A stretch of 64,000 nucleotides of DNA, taken from positions 3,985,001-4,049,000 of the forward strand of contig NZ_CP009438.1 in assembly GCF_000761215.1 (NCBI RefSeq), given 5' to 3'. Below are positions 1 through 7,076 of this stretch, piece after piece. A model generated the notes under the pieces. That model was not told where the DNA came from and searched no databases. It saw only the letters and a list, made by a program, of their open reading frames with translations. The position numbers and the translations under genes were made by a program. The stretch comes from Streptomyces glaucescens. Its GTDB lineage: Bacteria > Actinomycetota > Actinomycetes > Streptomycetales > Streptomycetaceae. Position 1 is the first letter of the stretch. Each line of letters opens with the position of its first letter.

Positions 1-446
1 CGGTGGAGTTCCGCGACGTCGTCTACTTCGACCTCGCGCTCGACTACCGCAGGGCGACCCGGATCGCCCTGTCCGCGTCGCAGGACACCTCCCCGCGGAC
101 CCTCGCCGAGGCCACCGGCCTGTTCCAGGCGCTCGGGAAGAAGGTCAGCGTCATCGGTGACGTCCCCGGCATGATCGTGGCCCGCGCGGTGGCCCGGATC
201 ATCGACCTGGCGTACGACGCCGTCGCCAAGGGCGTGGCCACCGAGGAGGACGTCGACACCGCGATGCGGCTCGGCGTGAACTACCCCCTCGGCCCCTTCG
301 AGTGGAACCGCCGGCTCGGCCGCGGCTGGGCCTACGCCCTCCTCGACGACCTGCATCTGCGCGACCCCTCCGGCCGGTACGCGCCGTCCCTCGCGCTCTA
401 CCGTCACGCGTACGCCACCGACAAGCGGGAGGGCAGCACGTCATGA
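1..446 (+). CDS. 3-hydroxyacyl-CoA dehydrogenase, C-terminal part (cut by window edge)
   Basis: Only the last ~147 residues are present and the reading frame is open to the left edge. The segment VIGDVPGMIVARAV, then EEDVDTAMRLG and YPLGPFEW, is the signature of the C-terminal 3HCDH domain (PF00725), which forms the dimer and closes over the acyl-CoA. The NAD-binding Rossmann half must lie upstream of the window. The enzyme family oxidises L-3-hydroxyacyl-CoA in fatty-acid, phenylacetate or butyrate-type pathways; which one cannot be decided from this part. The stop codon overlaps the ATG of the following TetR gene (ATGA), so the two are very probably co-transcribed and translationally coupled. 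Confidence 0.85.
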   Translation, partial: VEFRDVVYFDLALDYRRATRIALSASQDTSPRTLAEATGLFQALGKKVSVIGDVPGMIVARAVARIIDLAYDAVAKGVATEEDVDTAMRLGVNYPLGPFEWNRRLGRGWAYALLDDLHLRDPSGRYAPSLALYRHAYATDKREGSTS

Positions 447-1033
447 CCACGGCCAAGCGCGACACGTACACCCCGGAGACCCTGCTGACGGTCGCCGTGC
501 GGGTCTTCAACGAGCGCGGCTACGACGGCACCTCCATGGAGCACCTGTCCAAGGCGGCGGGCATCTCCAAGTCGTCGATCTACCACCACGTCGCCGGCAA
601 GGAGGAGCTGCTGCGACGGGCGGTCAGCCGGGCGCTGGACGGGCTGTTCGGGATCCTCGACGAGGAGCACGCGCGCGTGGGGCGCGCCGCCGACCGCCTG
701 GAGTACGTGGTGCGGCGCATGGTCGAGGTGCTGATAGCCGAGCTGCCCTACGTGACCCTGCTGCTGCGGGTGCGCGGCAACACCGGCACCGAGCGCTGGG
801 CGCTGGAGCGCCGCCGGGACTTCGACCACCGGGTCGCCGAGCTGCTGAGGGCCGCGGCGGCCGACGGGGACGTGCGCGACGACGTGGAGTTCCGGCTGGC
901 GACCCGGCTGGTCTTCGGCATGATCAACTCGATCGTGGAGTGGTACCGGCCGGACGGGCGCGGCATGGGCGAGCGCGAGGTCGGCGACGCGGTGGCGCGG
1001 CTCGTCTTCGAAGGGCTGCGCCGCGCGGGCTGA
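443..1033 (+). CDS. TetR/AcrR-family transcriptional regulator
   Basis: A 196-residue protein. The N-terminal ~55 residues form a typical TetR helix-turn-helix: TLLTVAVRVFNERGYDGTSM, then AAGISKSSIYHHV and GKEELL. The remaining ~140 residues are the helical ligand-binding and dimerisation domain. The start is the ATG that overlaps the stop of the acyl-CoA dehydrogenase gene. Regulators placed like this downstream of a beta-oxidation gene often sense acyl- or aryl-CoA esters, but no ligand can be read from the sequence. The gene is followed by a repeat-rich intergenic stretch rather than another co-oriented operon gene. Confidence 0.9.
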   Translation: MTTAKRDTYTPETLLTVAVRVFNERGYDGTSMEHLSKAAGISKSSIYHHVAGKEELLRRAVSRALDGLFGILDEEHARVGRAADRLEYVVRRMVEVLIAELPYVTLLLRVRGNTGTERWALERRRDFDHRVAELLRAAAADGDVRDDVEFRLATRLVFGMINSIVEWYRPDGRGMGEREVGDAVARLVFEGLRRAG

Positions 1034-1054
1034 CGATGGCGGCGCATCGCGCAC

Positions 1055-1268
1055 GCGCGCCGGGGTCGGTCCTTCGGTGGGTCCGCGCGCCGGGGCGGTC
1101 CTGCGGTGGGACCGCGCGCCGGGGTGGCCCGTACGCCGATACACGCGCCGGAGTGGCGTGGTGCGTTCGCGCGCCGGGGTGACCCCGCGGTGCGTTCGCG
1201 CGCCGGGGTGGCCCCGTGGTGCGTACCGCGCGCCGGGGTGGCCGCGCCGTGAGTACGCGTGCCGGGGC
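1055..1268. repeat. Degenerate tandem repeat, ~29-bp period, eight copies
   Basis: The core GCGCGCCGGGGT or a close variant recurs at 1055, 1085, 1114, 1143, 1169, 1198, 1228 and 1257, giving steps of 30, 29, 29, 26, 29, 30 and 29 bases. Between cores a looser GGCCCCGTGGTGCGT-type segment is shared. The array fills the gap between the TetR gene and the small membrane-protein gene. Open frames across it are by-products of the repeat. No function is evident. Confidence 0.85.
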
Positions 1269-1324
1269 GGGCTGAGTACCCGTCCCCATGCCGCCGCCGG
1301 TCCCCCGGTGATGGCATGGGGCGT

Positions 1325-1636
1325 ATGTCCGACACCGACGCGCCGTCCTCCTCCGCCGCTCACCTGACGTGGTGGCGGGCGCCCCTCGTGGCGTCCGCGC
1401 CGGGTCTGCCGCTGATCGTGCTGGACCACTTCTGGTTCGCGTCCCACGGTGGCCCCGGCCCCTTCGGGGGCGTCCTTCACTGGGCGATCGGCCTCCTCGT
1501 CCTCGCCTGGGTGCTGCCGCACCGCCGCTCCCTGCGCGGACTGCGCATCGCGGCGGCCGGGGCCGGGCTCGCGTGTGCGCTGTTCCCGCCGGGCTTCGCG
1601 CTGCTGCTGGGCCTGGCCTGGTCGGCCTCGACCTGA
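1325..1636 (+). CDS. Small integral membrane protein, unknown function
   Basis: About 103 residues from the ATG reading MSDTDAPSS; an in-frame ATG at 1316 is an alternative start. The protein has a short polar N-terminus, then about three hydrophobic stretches around PLVASAPGLPLIVLDHFWF, VLHWAIGLLVLAWVL and IAAAGAGLACALFPPGF, with a basic loop (HRRSLRGLR) between the last two. No enzymatic motif is visible. It is transcribed toward the Lrp-type regulator gene on the other strand, with a repeat-like GC-rich gap of ~140 bases between the two stop codons. It looks real because the membrane periodicity is clear, but the family is not recognised. Confidence 0.6.
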   Translation: MSDTDAPSSSAAHLTWWRAPLVASAPGLPLIVLDHFWFASHGGPGPFGGVLHWAIGLLVLAWVLPHRRSLRGLRIAAAGAGLACALFPPGFALLLGLAWSAST

Positions 1637-1780
1637 CGGCCGCGGGCGCCGCTCCCGGCCCCACGGCCCGCCGGCCCTCCCGCTCCACTCCCCGCGCCCA
1701 CCGCCGCCGGCTCACCGCGCACCGCGGCGCCCCGCTCGCGCACCGCGGCGACTCGCTGCTCACCGCCGCGGCCCGCCCGC

Positions 1781-2281
1781 TCACCCCTGCGGGTCCAGGT
1801 CCTCCTCCTCGAACACCAGCAGCGTGCGGGTGCTGAGCACCTCGGGGATCGCCTGGAGCCGGGTGAGCACCAGTTCGCGCAGGGCCCGGTTGTCCGGGGT
1901 GTGCACCAGCAGCAGGACGTCGAAGTCGCCGCCCACCAGGGCGATGTGCGACGCGCCGGGCAGCTGCCGCAGCTGTTCGCGGACCGTGCGCCAGGAGTTC
2001 TGCACGATCTTGAGCGTGATGTACGCGGACGTGCCGTGCCCGGCGCGTTCGTGGTCGACGCGGGCCCCGAATCCGCGGATCACCCCGTCCTCGACGAGCC
2101 GGTTGATGCGTGCGTAGGCGTTGGCGCGCGAGACGTGCACCCGCTCGGCGACCGACCGTATGGAGGCGCGGCCGTCCGCCTGGAGCATCCGCAGGATGTC
2201 CTGGTCGATGGCGTCGAGCGGGCGGGGCGGCGGCAGATCGGCACCGGTGTCGGCGGCCTCGGCCATTTGTTCAGGTGCCAT
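1781..2281 (-). CDS. bkdR: Lrp/AsnC-family regulator of the bkd operon (BkdR-like)
   Basis: A 166-residue Lrp/AsnC protein. The N-terminal winged HTH reads LDAIDQDILRMLQADGR, then SVAERVHVSRANAYARINRL and GVIRGF. The C-terminal RAM domain includes GGDFDVLLLVHT and ends in an acidic tail (VFEEEDLDPQG). I chose the ATG at 2281 (MAPEQM) because a purine-rich AGGAAGG-type site precedes it; the ATG at 2302 lacks one and lies inside a palindrome. The gene is divergent from bkdA2. Streptomyces BkdR proteins are Lrp-type regulators that act on the adjacent branched-chain 2-oxo acid dehydrogenase genes and on polyketide precursor supply; control here is inferred from position and from the inverted repeats in the shared intergenic region. 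Confidence 0.88.
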   Translation of the reverse strand: MAPEQMAEAADTGADLPPPRPLDAIDQDILRMLQADGRASIRSVAERVHVSRANAYARINRLVEDGVIRGFGARVDHERAGHGTSAYITLKIVQNSWRTVREQLRQLPGASHIALVGGDFDVLLLVHTPDNRALRELVLTRLQAIPEVLSTRTLLVFEEEDLDPQG

Positions 2282-2300
2282 GTCCCCCCGCCTTCCTGCC

Positions 2301-2319
2301 ATGGACGTACTGCGTCCAT
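2301..2319. promoter_or_regulatory. Candidate BkdR operator 1: ATGGACG-N5-CGTCCAT
   Basis: A perfect inverted repeat with 7-base arms and a 5-base centre, 20 bases upstream of the chosen bkdR start and in the bkdR-bkdA2 intergenic region. Size and symmetry fit the ~15-19-bp sites of Lrp-family dimers. Binding is inferred. Confidence 0.5.
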
Positions 2320-2323
2320 CTCA

Positions 2324-2351
2324 GGCTGTGCAGAACCGTTTGTCCACAGCC
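2324..2351. promoter_or_regulatory. Candidate BkdR operator 2: GGCTGTG-N14-CACAGCC
   Basis: Perfect 7-base arms, only five bases after operator 1. Closely spaced palindromes in one divergent region are what an Lrp-type octamer that wraps DNA would use. This is an inference from symmetry only. Confidence 0.45.
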
Positions 2352-2382
2352 TCGACCCGCCTGTAGCCAAAATGCCCCGTCG

Positions 2383-2396
2383 ACCGAACAATCGGT
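2383..2396. promoter_or_regulatory. Inverted repeat ACCGA-N4-TCGGT upstream of bkdA2
   Basis: Perfect 5-base arms in the divergent bkdR-bkdA2 region. It is the third palindrome in ~100 bases and may overlap the bkdA2 promoter. Confidence 0.35.
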
Positions 2397-2400
2397 AGGT

Positions 2401-2464
2401 GAGGCGCGTCACAGACGCCGCGCCTCTCGAAGCCGCTCCCACGAGGAGCCGCTCCCACGAGGAG
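2401..2464 (+). promoter_or_regulatory. bkdA2 leader: GAGGCGCG/CGCGCCTC hairpin and duplicated SD segment
   Basis: GAGGCGCG at 2401-2408 pairs perfectly with CGCGCCTC at 2419-2426. A 16-base segment (GCCGCTCCCACGAGGA) follows twice in direct tandem, at 2432-2447 and 2448-2463, so that the GAGGAG Shine-Dalgarno-like core occurs twice. Only the second copy is at normal distance from the ATG at 2473. Confidence 0.55.
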
Positions 2465-2472
2465 GTGCCGTC

Positions 2473-3609
2473 ATGACGGTCATGGAGCAGCGGGGCGCGT
2501 ACCGGCCCACACCGCCGCCCGCCTGGCAGCCCCGAACCGACCCCGCGCCGCTGCTGCCCGACGCGGAGCCGTACCGCGTCCTCGGCACCGAGACAGCCGC
2601 GAAGGCCGACCCCGAGCTGCTGCGCACGCTCTACGCCCAGCTGGTCCGCGGCCGCCGCTACAACGCGCAGGCCACCGCCCTCACCAAGCAGGGCCGGCTC
2701 GCCGTGTACCCGTCCAGCACCGGCCAGGAGGCCTGCGAGGTCGCCGCCGCGCTCGCCCTCGAGGAGCGCGACTGGCTCTTCCCCAGCTACCGCGACACTC
2801 TCGCCGCCGTCGCCCGCGGCGTGGACCCGGTCGAGGCGCTGACCCTGCTGCGCGGCGACTGGCACACCGGCTACGACCCGTACGAGCACCGCGTGGCCCC
2901 CCTGTGCACCCCGCTCGCCACCCAGCTCCCGCACGCCGTCGGCCTCGCCCACGCCGCCCGCCTCAAGGGCGACGACGTCGTCGCGCTGGCCATGGTCGGC
3001 GACGGCGGCACCAGCGAGGGCGACTTCCACGAGGCGCTGAACTTCGCCGCCGTCTGGCAGGCACCGGTCGTCTTCCTGGTCCAGAACAACGGCTTCGCGA
3101 TCTCCGTGCCGCTCGCCAAGCAGACCGCCGCCCCGACCCTGGCCCACAAGGCCGTCGGGTACGGCGTACCGGGCCGCCTGGTCGACGGCAACGACGCCGC
3201 GGCCGTGCACGAGGTGCTGACCGACGCCGTACGGCGGGCCCGCGCGGGCGGCGGCCCCACTCTCGTCGAGGCCGTGACGTACCGCGTCGACGCCCACACC
3301 AACGCCGACGACGCCACCCGCTACCGCACCGACGACGAGGTCGAGACCTGGCGCGCCCACGACCCGATCCGGCTGCTGGAGCGGGAACTGACCGACCGCG
3401 GCCTGCTCGACGAGGCCGCGATCCAGGCCGCACGGGACGACGCCGAGACCATGGCCGCCGACCTGCGCGCCCGGATGAACGCGGACGCGGAACTCGACCC
3501 CATGGACCTGTTCGCCCACGTCTACGCCGAGCCCACCCCGCAGCTGCGCGAGCAGCAGGCCCAGCTGCGGGCGGAGCTGGCGGCCGGCCAGGAAGGGGCC
3601 CACCGATGA
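2473..3609 (+). CDS. bkdA2: Branched-chain 2-oxo acid dehydrogenase E1 alpha subunit (second paralogue)
   Basis: A 378-residue thiamine-diphosphate enzyme subunit. E1 decarboxylates 2-oxo acids from Val, Leu and Ile and passes the acyl group to the E2 lipoyl arm, feeding branched starter units for fatty acids and polyketides. The TPP motif starts GDGGTSEGD at ~176 and ends with QNN at ~204-206; other E1alpha landmarks are STGQEA, PSYRD and YRVDAHTNADDATRY. The ATG at 2473 follows GGAGG. The stop overlaps the ATG of the E1beta gene (ATGA). The protein is clearly distinct from its paralogue at 21126, which has a longer Lys/Thr-rich N-terminus. The symbol follows S. coelicolor usage and is inferred from synteny with the neighbouring Lrp gene. 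Confidence 0.93.
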   Translation: MTVMEQRGAYRPTPPPAWQPRTDPAPLLPDAEPYRVLGTETAAKADPELLRTLYAQLVRGRRYNAQATALTKQGRLAVYPSSTGQEACEVAAALALEERDWLFPSYRDTLAAVARGVDPVEALTLLRGDWHTGYDPYEHRVAPLCTPLATQLPHAVGLAHAARLKGDDVVALAMVGDGGTSEGDFHEALNFAAVWQAPVVFLVQNNGFAISVPLAKQTAAPTLAHKAVGYGVPGRLVDGNDAAAVHEVLTDAVRRARAGGGPTLVEAVTYRVDAHTNADDATRYRTDDEVETWRAHDPIRLLERELTDRGLLDEAAIQAARDDAETMAADLRARMNADAELDPMDLFAHVYAEPTPQLREQQAQLRAELAAGQEGAHR

Positions 3610-4610
3610 CCACCGTCGCCGTCAAGCCGGCCACCATGGCGCAGGCCCTCACGCGCGCGATGCGCGACGCCATGGCCGCCGACCCGGCCGTGCACGTCCT
3701 CGGCGAGGACGTCGGCACGCTCGGCGGCGTCTTCCGCGTCACCGACGGACTCGCCAAGGAGTTCGGCGAGGACCGCTGCACCGACACCCCGCTCGCCGAG
3801 GCCGGCATCCTCGGCACCGCCGTCGGCATGGCCATGTACGGGCTGCGCCCGGTGGTCGAGATGCAGTTCGACGCCTTCGCCTACCCCGCCTTCGAACAGC
3901 TCCTGTCGCACGTCGCGAAGATGCGCAACCGCACCCGCGGCGCGATGCCCCTCCCGATCACCATCCGCGTGCCCTACGGCGGCGGCATCGGCGGCGTCGA
4001 GCACCACAGCGACTCCTCCGAGGCGTACTACATGGCGACTCCGGGACTCCATGTCGTCACGCCCGCCACCGTCGCCGACGCCTACGGCCTGCTGCGCGCC
4101 GCCATCGCCTCCGACGACCCGGTGGTCTTCCTCGAGCCCAAGCGGCTGTACTGGTCGAAGGACTCCTGGAACCCGGAGCAGCCCCAGCACGTCGACCCCA
4201 TCGGCCGCGCGGTCGTGCGGCGCTCCGGCCGCAGCGCCACGCTGATCACGTACGGTCCGTCGGTGCCCGTGTGCCTCGAAGCCGCCGAGGCCGCGCGGGC
4301 CGAGGGGTGGGACCTCGAAGTCGTCGACCTTCGCTCCCTGGTGCCGTTCGACGACGAGACGGTCTGCGCCTCGGTGCGGCGGACCGGGCGGGCGGTCGTC
4401 GTCCACGAGTCCACCGGGTTCGGCGGGCCGGGCGGAGAGATCGCCTCCCGGGTCACCGAGCGCTGCTTCCACCACCTGGAGGCGCCGGTGCTGCGCGTGG
4501 CCGGATTCGACATCCCCTATCCGCCGCCCATGCTGGAGCGGCATCATCTGCCCGGCGTCGACCGGATCCTGGACGCCGTGGCGCGTCTGCAATGGGAGGC
4601 CGAGAGCTGA
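3606..4610 (+). CDS. bkdB2: Branched-chain 2-oxo acid dehydrogenase E1 beta subunit (second paralogue)
   Basis: A 334-residue transketolase-like pyrimidine-binding subunit that pairs with the preceding E1alpha in an alpha2beta2 heterotetramer. Diagnostic segments are GEDVGTLGGVFRVT, DTPLAEAGILG, EMQFDAFAYPAF, PYGGGIGGVEHHS and, in the C-terminal transketolase domain, DLRSLVPFD and VVVHES. The ATG overlaps the stop of bkdA2, and its own stop overlaps the ATG of the E2 gene, so the three subunits are translationally coupled. It resembles the second copy at 22318 along its whole length but differs at many positions, which argues for an old rather than a recent duplication. Confidence 0.93.
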   Translation: MTTVAVKPATMAQALTRAMRDAMAADPAVHVLGEDVGTLGGVFRVTDGLAKEFGEDRCTDTPLAEAGILGTAVGMAMYGLRPVVEMQFDAFAYPAFEQLLSHVAKMRNRTRGAMPLPITIRVPYGGGIGGVEHHSDSSEAYYMATPGLHVVTPATVADAYGLLRAAIASDDPVVFLEPKRLYWSKDSWNPEQPQHVDPIGRAVVRRSGRSATLITYGPSVPVCLEAAEAARAEGWDLEVVDLRSLVPFDDETVCASVRRTGRAVVVHESTGFGGPGGEIASRVTERCFHHLEAPVLRVAGFDIPYPPPMLERHHLPGVDRILDAVARLQWEAES

Positions 4611-6076
4611 TGGCACAGGTGCTGGAGTTCAAGCTCCCCGACCTCGGCGAGGGGCTCACCGAGGCGGAGATCGTGCGCTGGCTGGTCCAGGTCGGCGACG
4701 TCGTCGCCGTCGACCAGCCGGTCGTCGAGGTCGAGACGGCCAAGGCGATGGTCGAGGTCCCCTGCCCCTACGGCGGTGTGGTCACCGCCCGCTTCGGCGA
4801 GGAGGGCACCGAGCTGCCCGTCGGGGCGCCCCTGATCACGGTCGCGGTCGGCGCCCCGGCCTCCGGTGCGGACACCGCCGCCCAGGCCGGCTCCCGGACC
4901 GCCGCGCGCCCGGCCGGGGACACGGCCGCGGCACCGGAGGCGAGCGAGGGCTCCGGCAACGTCCTCGTGGGTTATGGAACGGGAGCACCCCCGGCGCGCC
5001 GCCCGCGGGTGCGGCCCCAGCCGCCGGGCGCCACACCGCCCCCGCCGGCCTCCGGCTCCGCGCCGGCCGCGCCGGCTCAGGACACGCCCCGGGCCGCTCC
5101 CGCCGGGGGTACCCGGGCCGGCGGGGACACCCCGGTCAACGGCGACGGACCGGTCCCCGTGATCTCCCCGCTCGTGCGCCGCCTCGCCCGCGAGAACGGG
5201 CTCGACCTGCGGGAGCTGACCGGCTCCGGTCCCGACGGGCTGATCCTGCGCGCGGACGTCGAGTACGCGTTGCGTGCCGCCGCCGCCCAGGGCGGCCGTA
5301 CGACCGCCCCGCACCCCGAACCGCAGGCGCGCGCGGCCGCCCGGCCCGAGGGCTCCGCCCAGGCACCCGCCTCCACCGCCGTCGGCGGGGGCACGCGTGT
5401 CCCGCTCAAGGGCGTGCGCGGCGCGGTCGCCGACAAGCTGTCCCGCAGCCGGCGCGAGATCCCGGACGCCACCTGCTGGGTGGACGCCGACGCCACCGAG
5501 CTCATGCGGGCCAGGGCCGCGATGAACGCGGCCGGCGGGCCGAAGATCTCCCTGCTCGCCCTGCTGGCCCGGATCTGCACCGCCGCACTCGCCCGCTACC
5601 CCGAGCTGAACTCCACCGTCGACCTCGCCGCCCGGGAGGTCGTCCGGCTCGACCAGGTCCACCTCGGGTTCGCCGCGCAGACCGAACGGGGCCTCGTCGT
5701 CCCGGTCGTCAGGGACGCGCACGCCCGCGACGCCGAGGGCCTGACCGCGGAGTTCGCCCGGCTGACCGAGGCGGCCCGGGCCGGGAGGCTGACGCCCGGG
5801 GAGCTGACCGGCGGCACCTTCACGCTGAACAACTACGGCGTGTTCGGCGTCGACGGCTCCACCCCGATCATCAACCACCCCGAGGCCGCCATGCTCGGCG
5901 TCGGCCGGATCGTCCCCAAGCCGTGGGTGCACGAGGGCGAGCTGGCCGTCCGCCAGGTCGTCCAGCTCTCGCTCACGTTCGACCACCGCGTCTGCGACGG
6001 CGGCACTGCCGGCGGCTTCCTGCGCTACGTCGCCGACTGCGTCGAACAGCCGGCGGTGCTGCTGCGCACCCTGTGA
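4610..6076 (+). CDS. bkdC2: Branched-chain 2-oxo acid dehydrogenase E2, dihydrolipoyl acyltransferase (second paralogue)
   Basis: A 488-residue E2 core subunit. It has an N-terminal lipoyl domain with the modified lysine at ~45 in VETAKAMVEV, then a long Ala/Pro/Gly-rich flexible linker (~85-180). The peripheral subunit-binding domain lies around VISPLVRRLARENGLDL (~185-220). A second linker leads to the C-terminal acyltransferase domain with the catalytic HxxxD as DHRVCDG (His ~459, Asp ~463). The acyl group moves from E1 via the lipoyl arm to CoA. The expected E3 (lipoamide dehydrogenase) gene is not adjacent and must be supplied from elsewhere. The start ATG overlaps the bkdB2 stop. Confidence 0.92.
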   Translation: MAQVLEFKLPDLGEGLTEAEIVRWLVQVGDVVAVDQPVVEVETAKAMVEVPCPYGGVVTARFGEEGTELPVGAPLITVAVGAPASGADTAAQAGSRTAARPAGDTAAAPEASEGSGNVLVGYGTGAPPARRPRVRPQPPGATPPPPASGSAPAAPAQDTPRAAPAGGTRAGGDTPVNGDGPVPVISPLVRRLARENGLDLRELTGSGPDGLILRADVEYALRAAAAQGGRTTAPHPEPQARAAARPEGSAQAPASTAVGGGTRVPLKGVRGAVADKLSRSRREIPDATCWVDADATELMRARAAMNAAGGPKISLLALLARICTAALARYPELNSTVDLAAREVVRLDQVHLGFAAQTERGLVVPVVRDAHARDAEGLTAEFARLTEAARAGRLTPGELTGGTFTLNNYGVFGVDGSTPIINHPEAAMLGVGRIVPKPWVHEGELAVRQVVQLSLTFDHRVCDGGTAGGFLRYVADCVEQPAVLLRTL

Positions 6077-6093
6077 CGCGTCCGCCCGTCGGG

Positions 6094-6128
6094 GCCACCC
6101 CTGTCCACATGCTGTGCACGGGGGTGGC
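6094..6128 (+). terminator. Possible terminator or operator hairpin between bkdC2 and mobA
   Basis: GCCACCCC at 6094-6101 pairs perfectly with GGGGTGGC at 6121-6128, with partial pairing inside. It follows the bkdC2 stop by 18 bases and precedes the mobA ATG. There is no clear T tract, so termination is uncertain. Confidence 0.4.
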
Positions 6129-6158
6129 AACGATCTTCCCGGCGCCCATACTCGGGGC

Positions 6159-7076
6159 ATGACCTCGCGCTCCGCCCCTTCCGCCCCCGGCGTCCCGTAC
6201 GGCGGCGTCCCGTACGACGCCGTGGTGCTCGCGGGCGGGGCCGCGCGGCGGCTCGGCGGCGCCGACAAGCCCGCCGTGCGGGTGGGCGGCCGGTCCCTGC
6301 TCGACCGGGTCCTCGCCGCCTGCGCCGGGGCCCGCGCCACCGTCGTGGTCGCCGCCCCGCGCCCCACCGCGCGGCCGGTGACCTGGGCCCGCGAGGACCC
6401 GCCCGGCGGAGGTCCGCTCGCCGCCCTCGACGCAGGACTGCGGCACACCACCGCCGGGCACGTCGTGGTGCTCTCCGCGGACCTGCCGTTCCTCGACGAC
6501 GGCACGGTACGGCGGCTGCGCGCCGCCCTGACCGCCGCGCGGGACGCCGACGGCGCCCTGCTCGCCGACGCCGACGGCCGCGACCAGCCGCTCGTCGCCG
6601 CCTACCGCGCCGCCGCGCTGCGCCGCGAGCTGGCCGCGCTCACCGCCGCGCACGGCACGCTCACCGGACTGCCGCTGCGCCGGCTGACCGGCGCGCTCGA
6701 CCTCGTCCGCGTCCCGGATCCCGTCGCCTCCTTCGACTGCGACACCTGGGACGACATCGCCACCGCCAGGGCACGCATCAGGGAGCATGGGCACGTGTTG
6801 GATGAATGGATCTCCGCAGTCAAGGACGAGCTGGGCATCGACCTCGACGTCGACACCGGTGCGCTGCTCGACCTGGCCCGTGACGCCGCCCACGGTGTGG
6901 CGCGCCCGGCCGCGCCGCTGACCACCTTCCTCGTCGGCTATGCCGCCGCCCATGCGGGCGGCGGACCGCAGGCCGTCGCCGAGGCCACCCGCAAGGCCGC
7001 CGCGCTGGCCCGGCGGTGGGCGGAGGAGGCGGACGAGGCAGCCCCCGGATCCGGCACGCGCCCGGACGCCGGATGA
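6159..7076 (+). CDS. mobA: Molybdenum cofactor guanylyltransferase (MobA-like) with C-terminal extra domain
   Basis: About 305 residues. The first ~200 are a MobA-type nucleotidyltransferase: LAGGAARRLGGADKP is the glycine-rich nucleotide site, SADLPFLD the metal-binding acidic motif, and FDCDTWDD the usual end of the fold. MobA joins GMP to molybdopterin to give the bis-MGD cofactor. A ~90-residue tail starting near HVLDEWISAVKDELGIDLDVDTG resembles the actinobacterial DUF6457 domain, normally a small separate protein; this is a fusion, and the family number is from memory. The ATG at 6159 is the first in-frame ATG before the conserved core. The stop overlaps the moeA ATG (ATGA), linking two steps of cofactor maturation. 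Confidence 0.85.
   Translation: MTSRSAPSAPGVPYGGVPYDAVVLAGGAARRLGGADKPAVRVGGRSLLDRVLAACAGARATVVVAAPRPTARPVTWAREDPPGGGPLAALDAGLRHTTAGHVVVLSADLPFLDDGTVRRLRAALTAARDADGALLADADGRDQPLVAAYRAAALRRELAALTAAHGTLTGLPLRRLTGALDLVRVPDPVASFDCDTWDDIATARARIREHGHVLDEWISAVKDELGIDLDVDTGALLDLARDAAHGVARPAAPLTTFLVGYAAAHAGGGPQAVAEATRKAAALARRWAEEADEAAPGSGTRPDAG

Noticed and set aside
1055-1268. CRISPR-like array
   Set aside because: The period is a continuous degenerate tandem repeat of ~29 bases with no separate unique spacers, and no cas gene is present.
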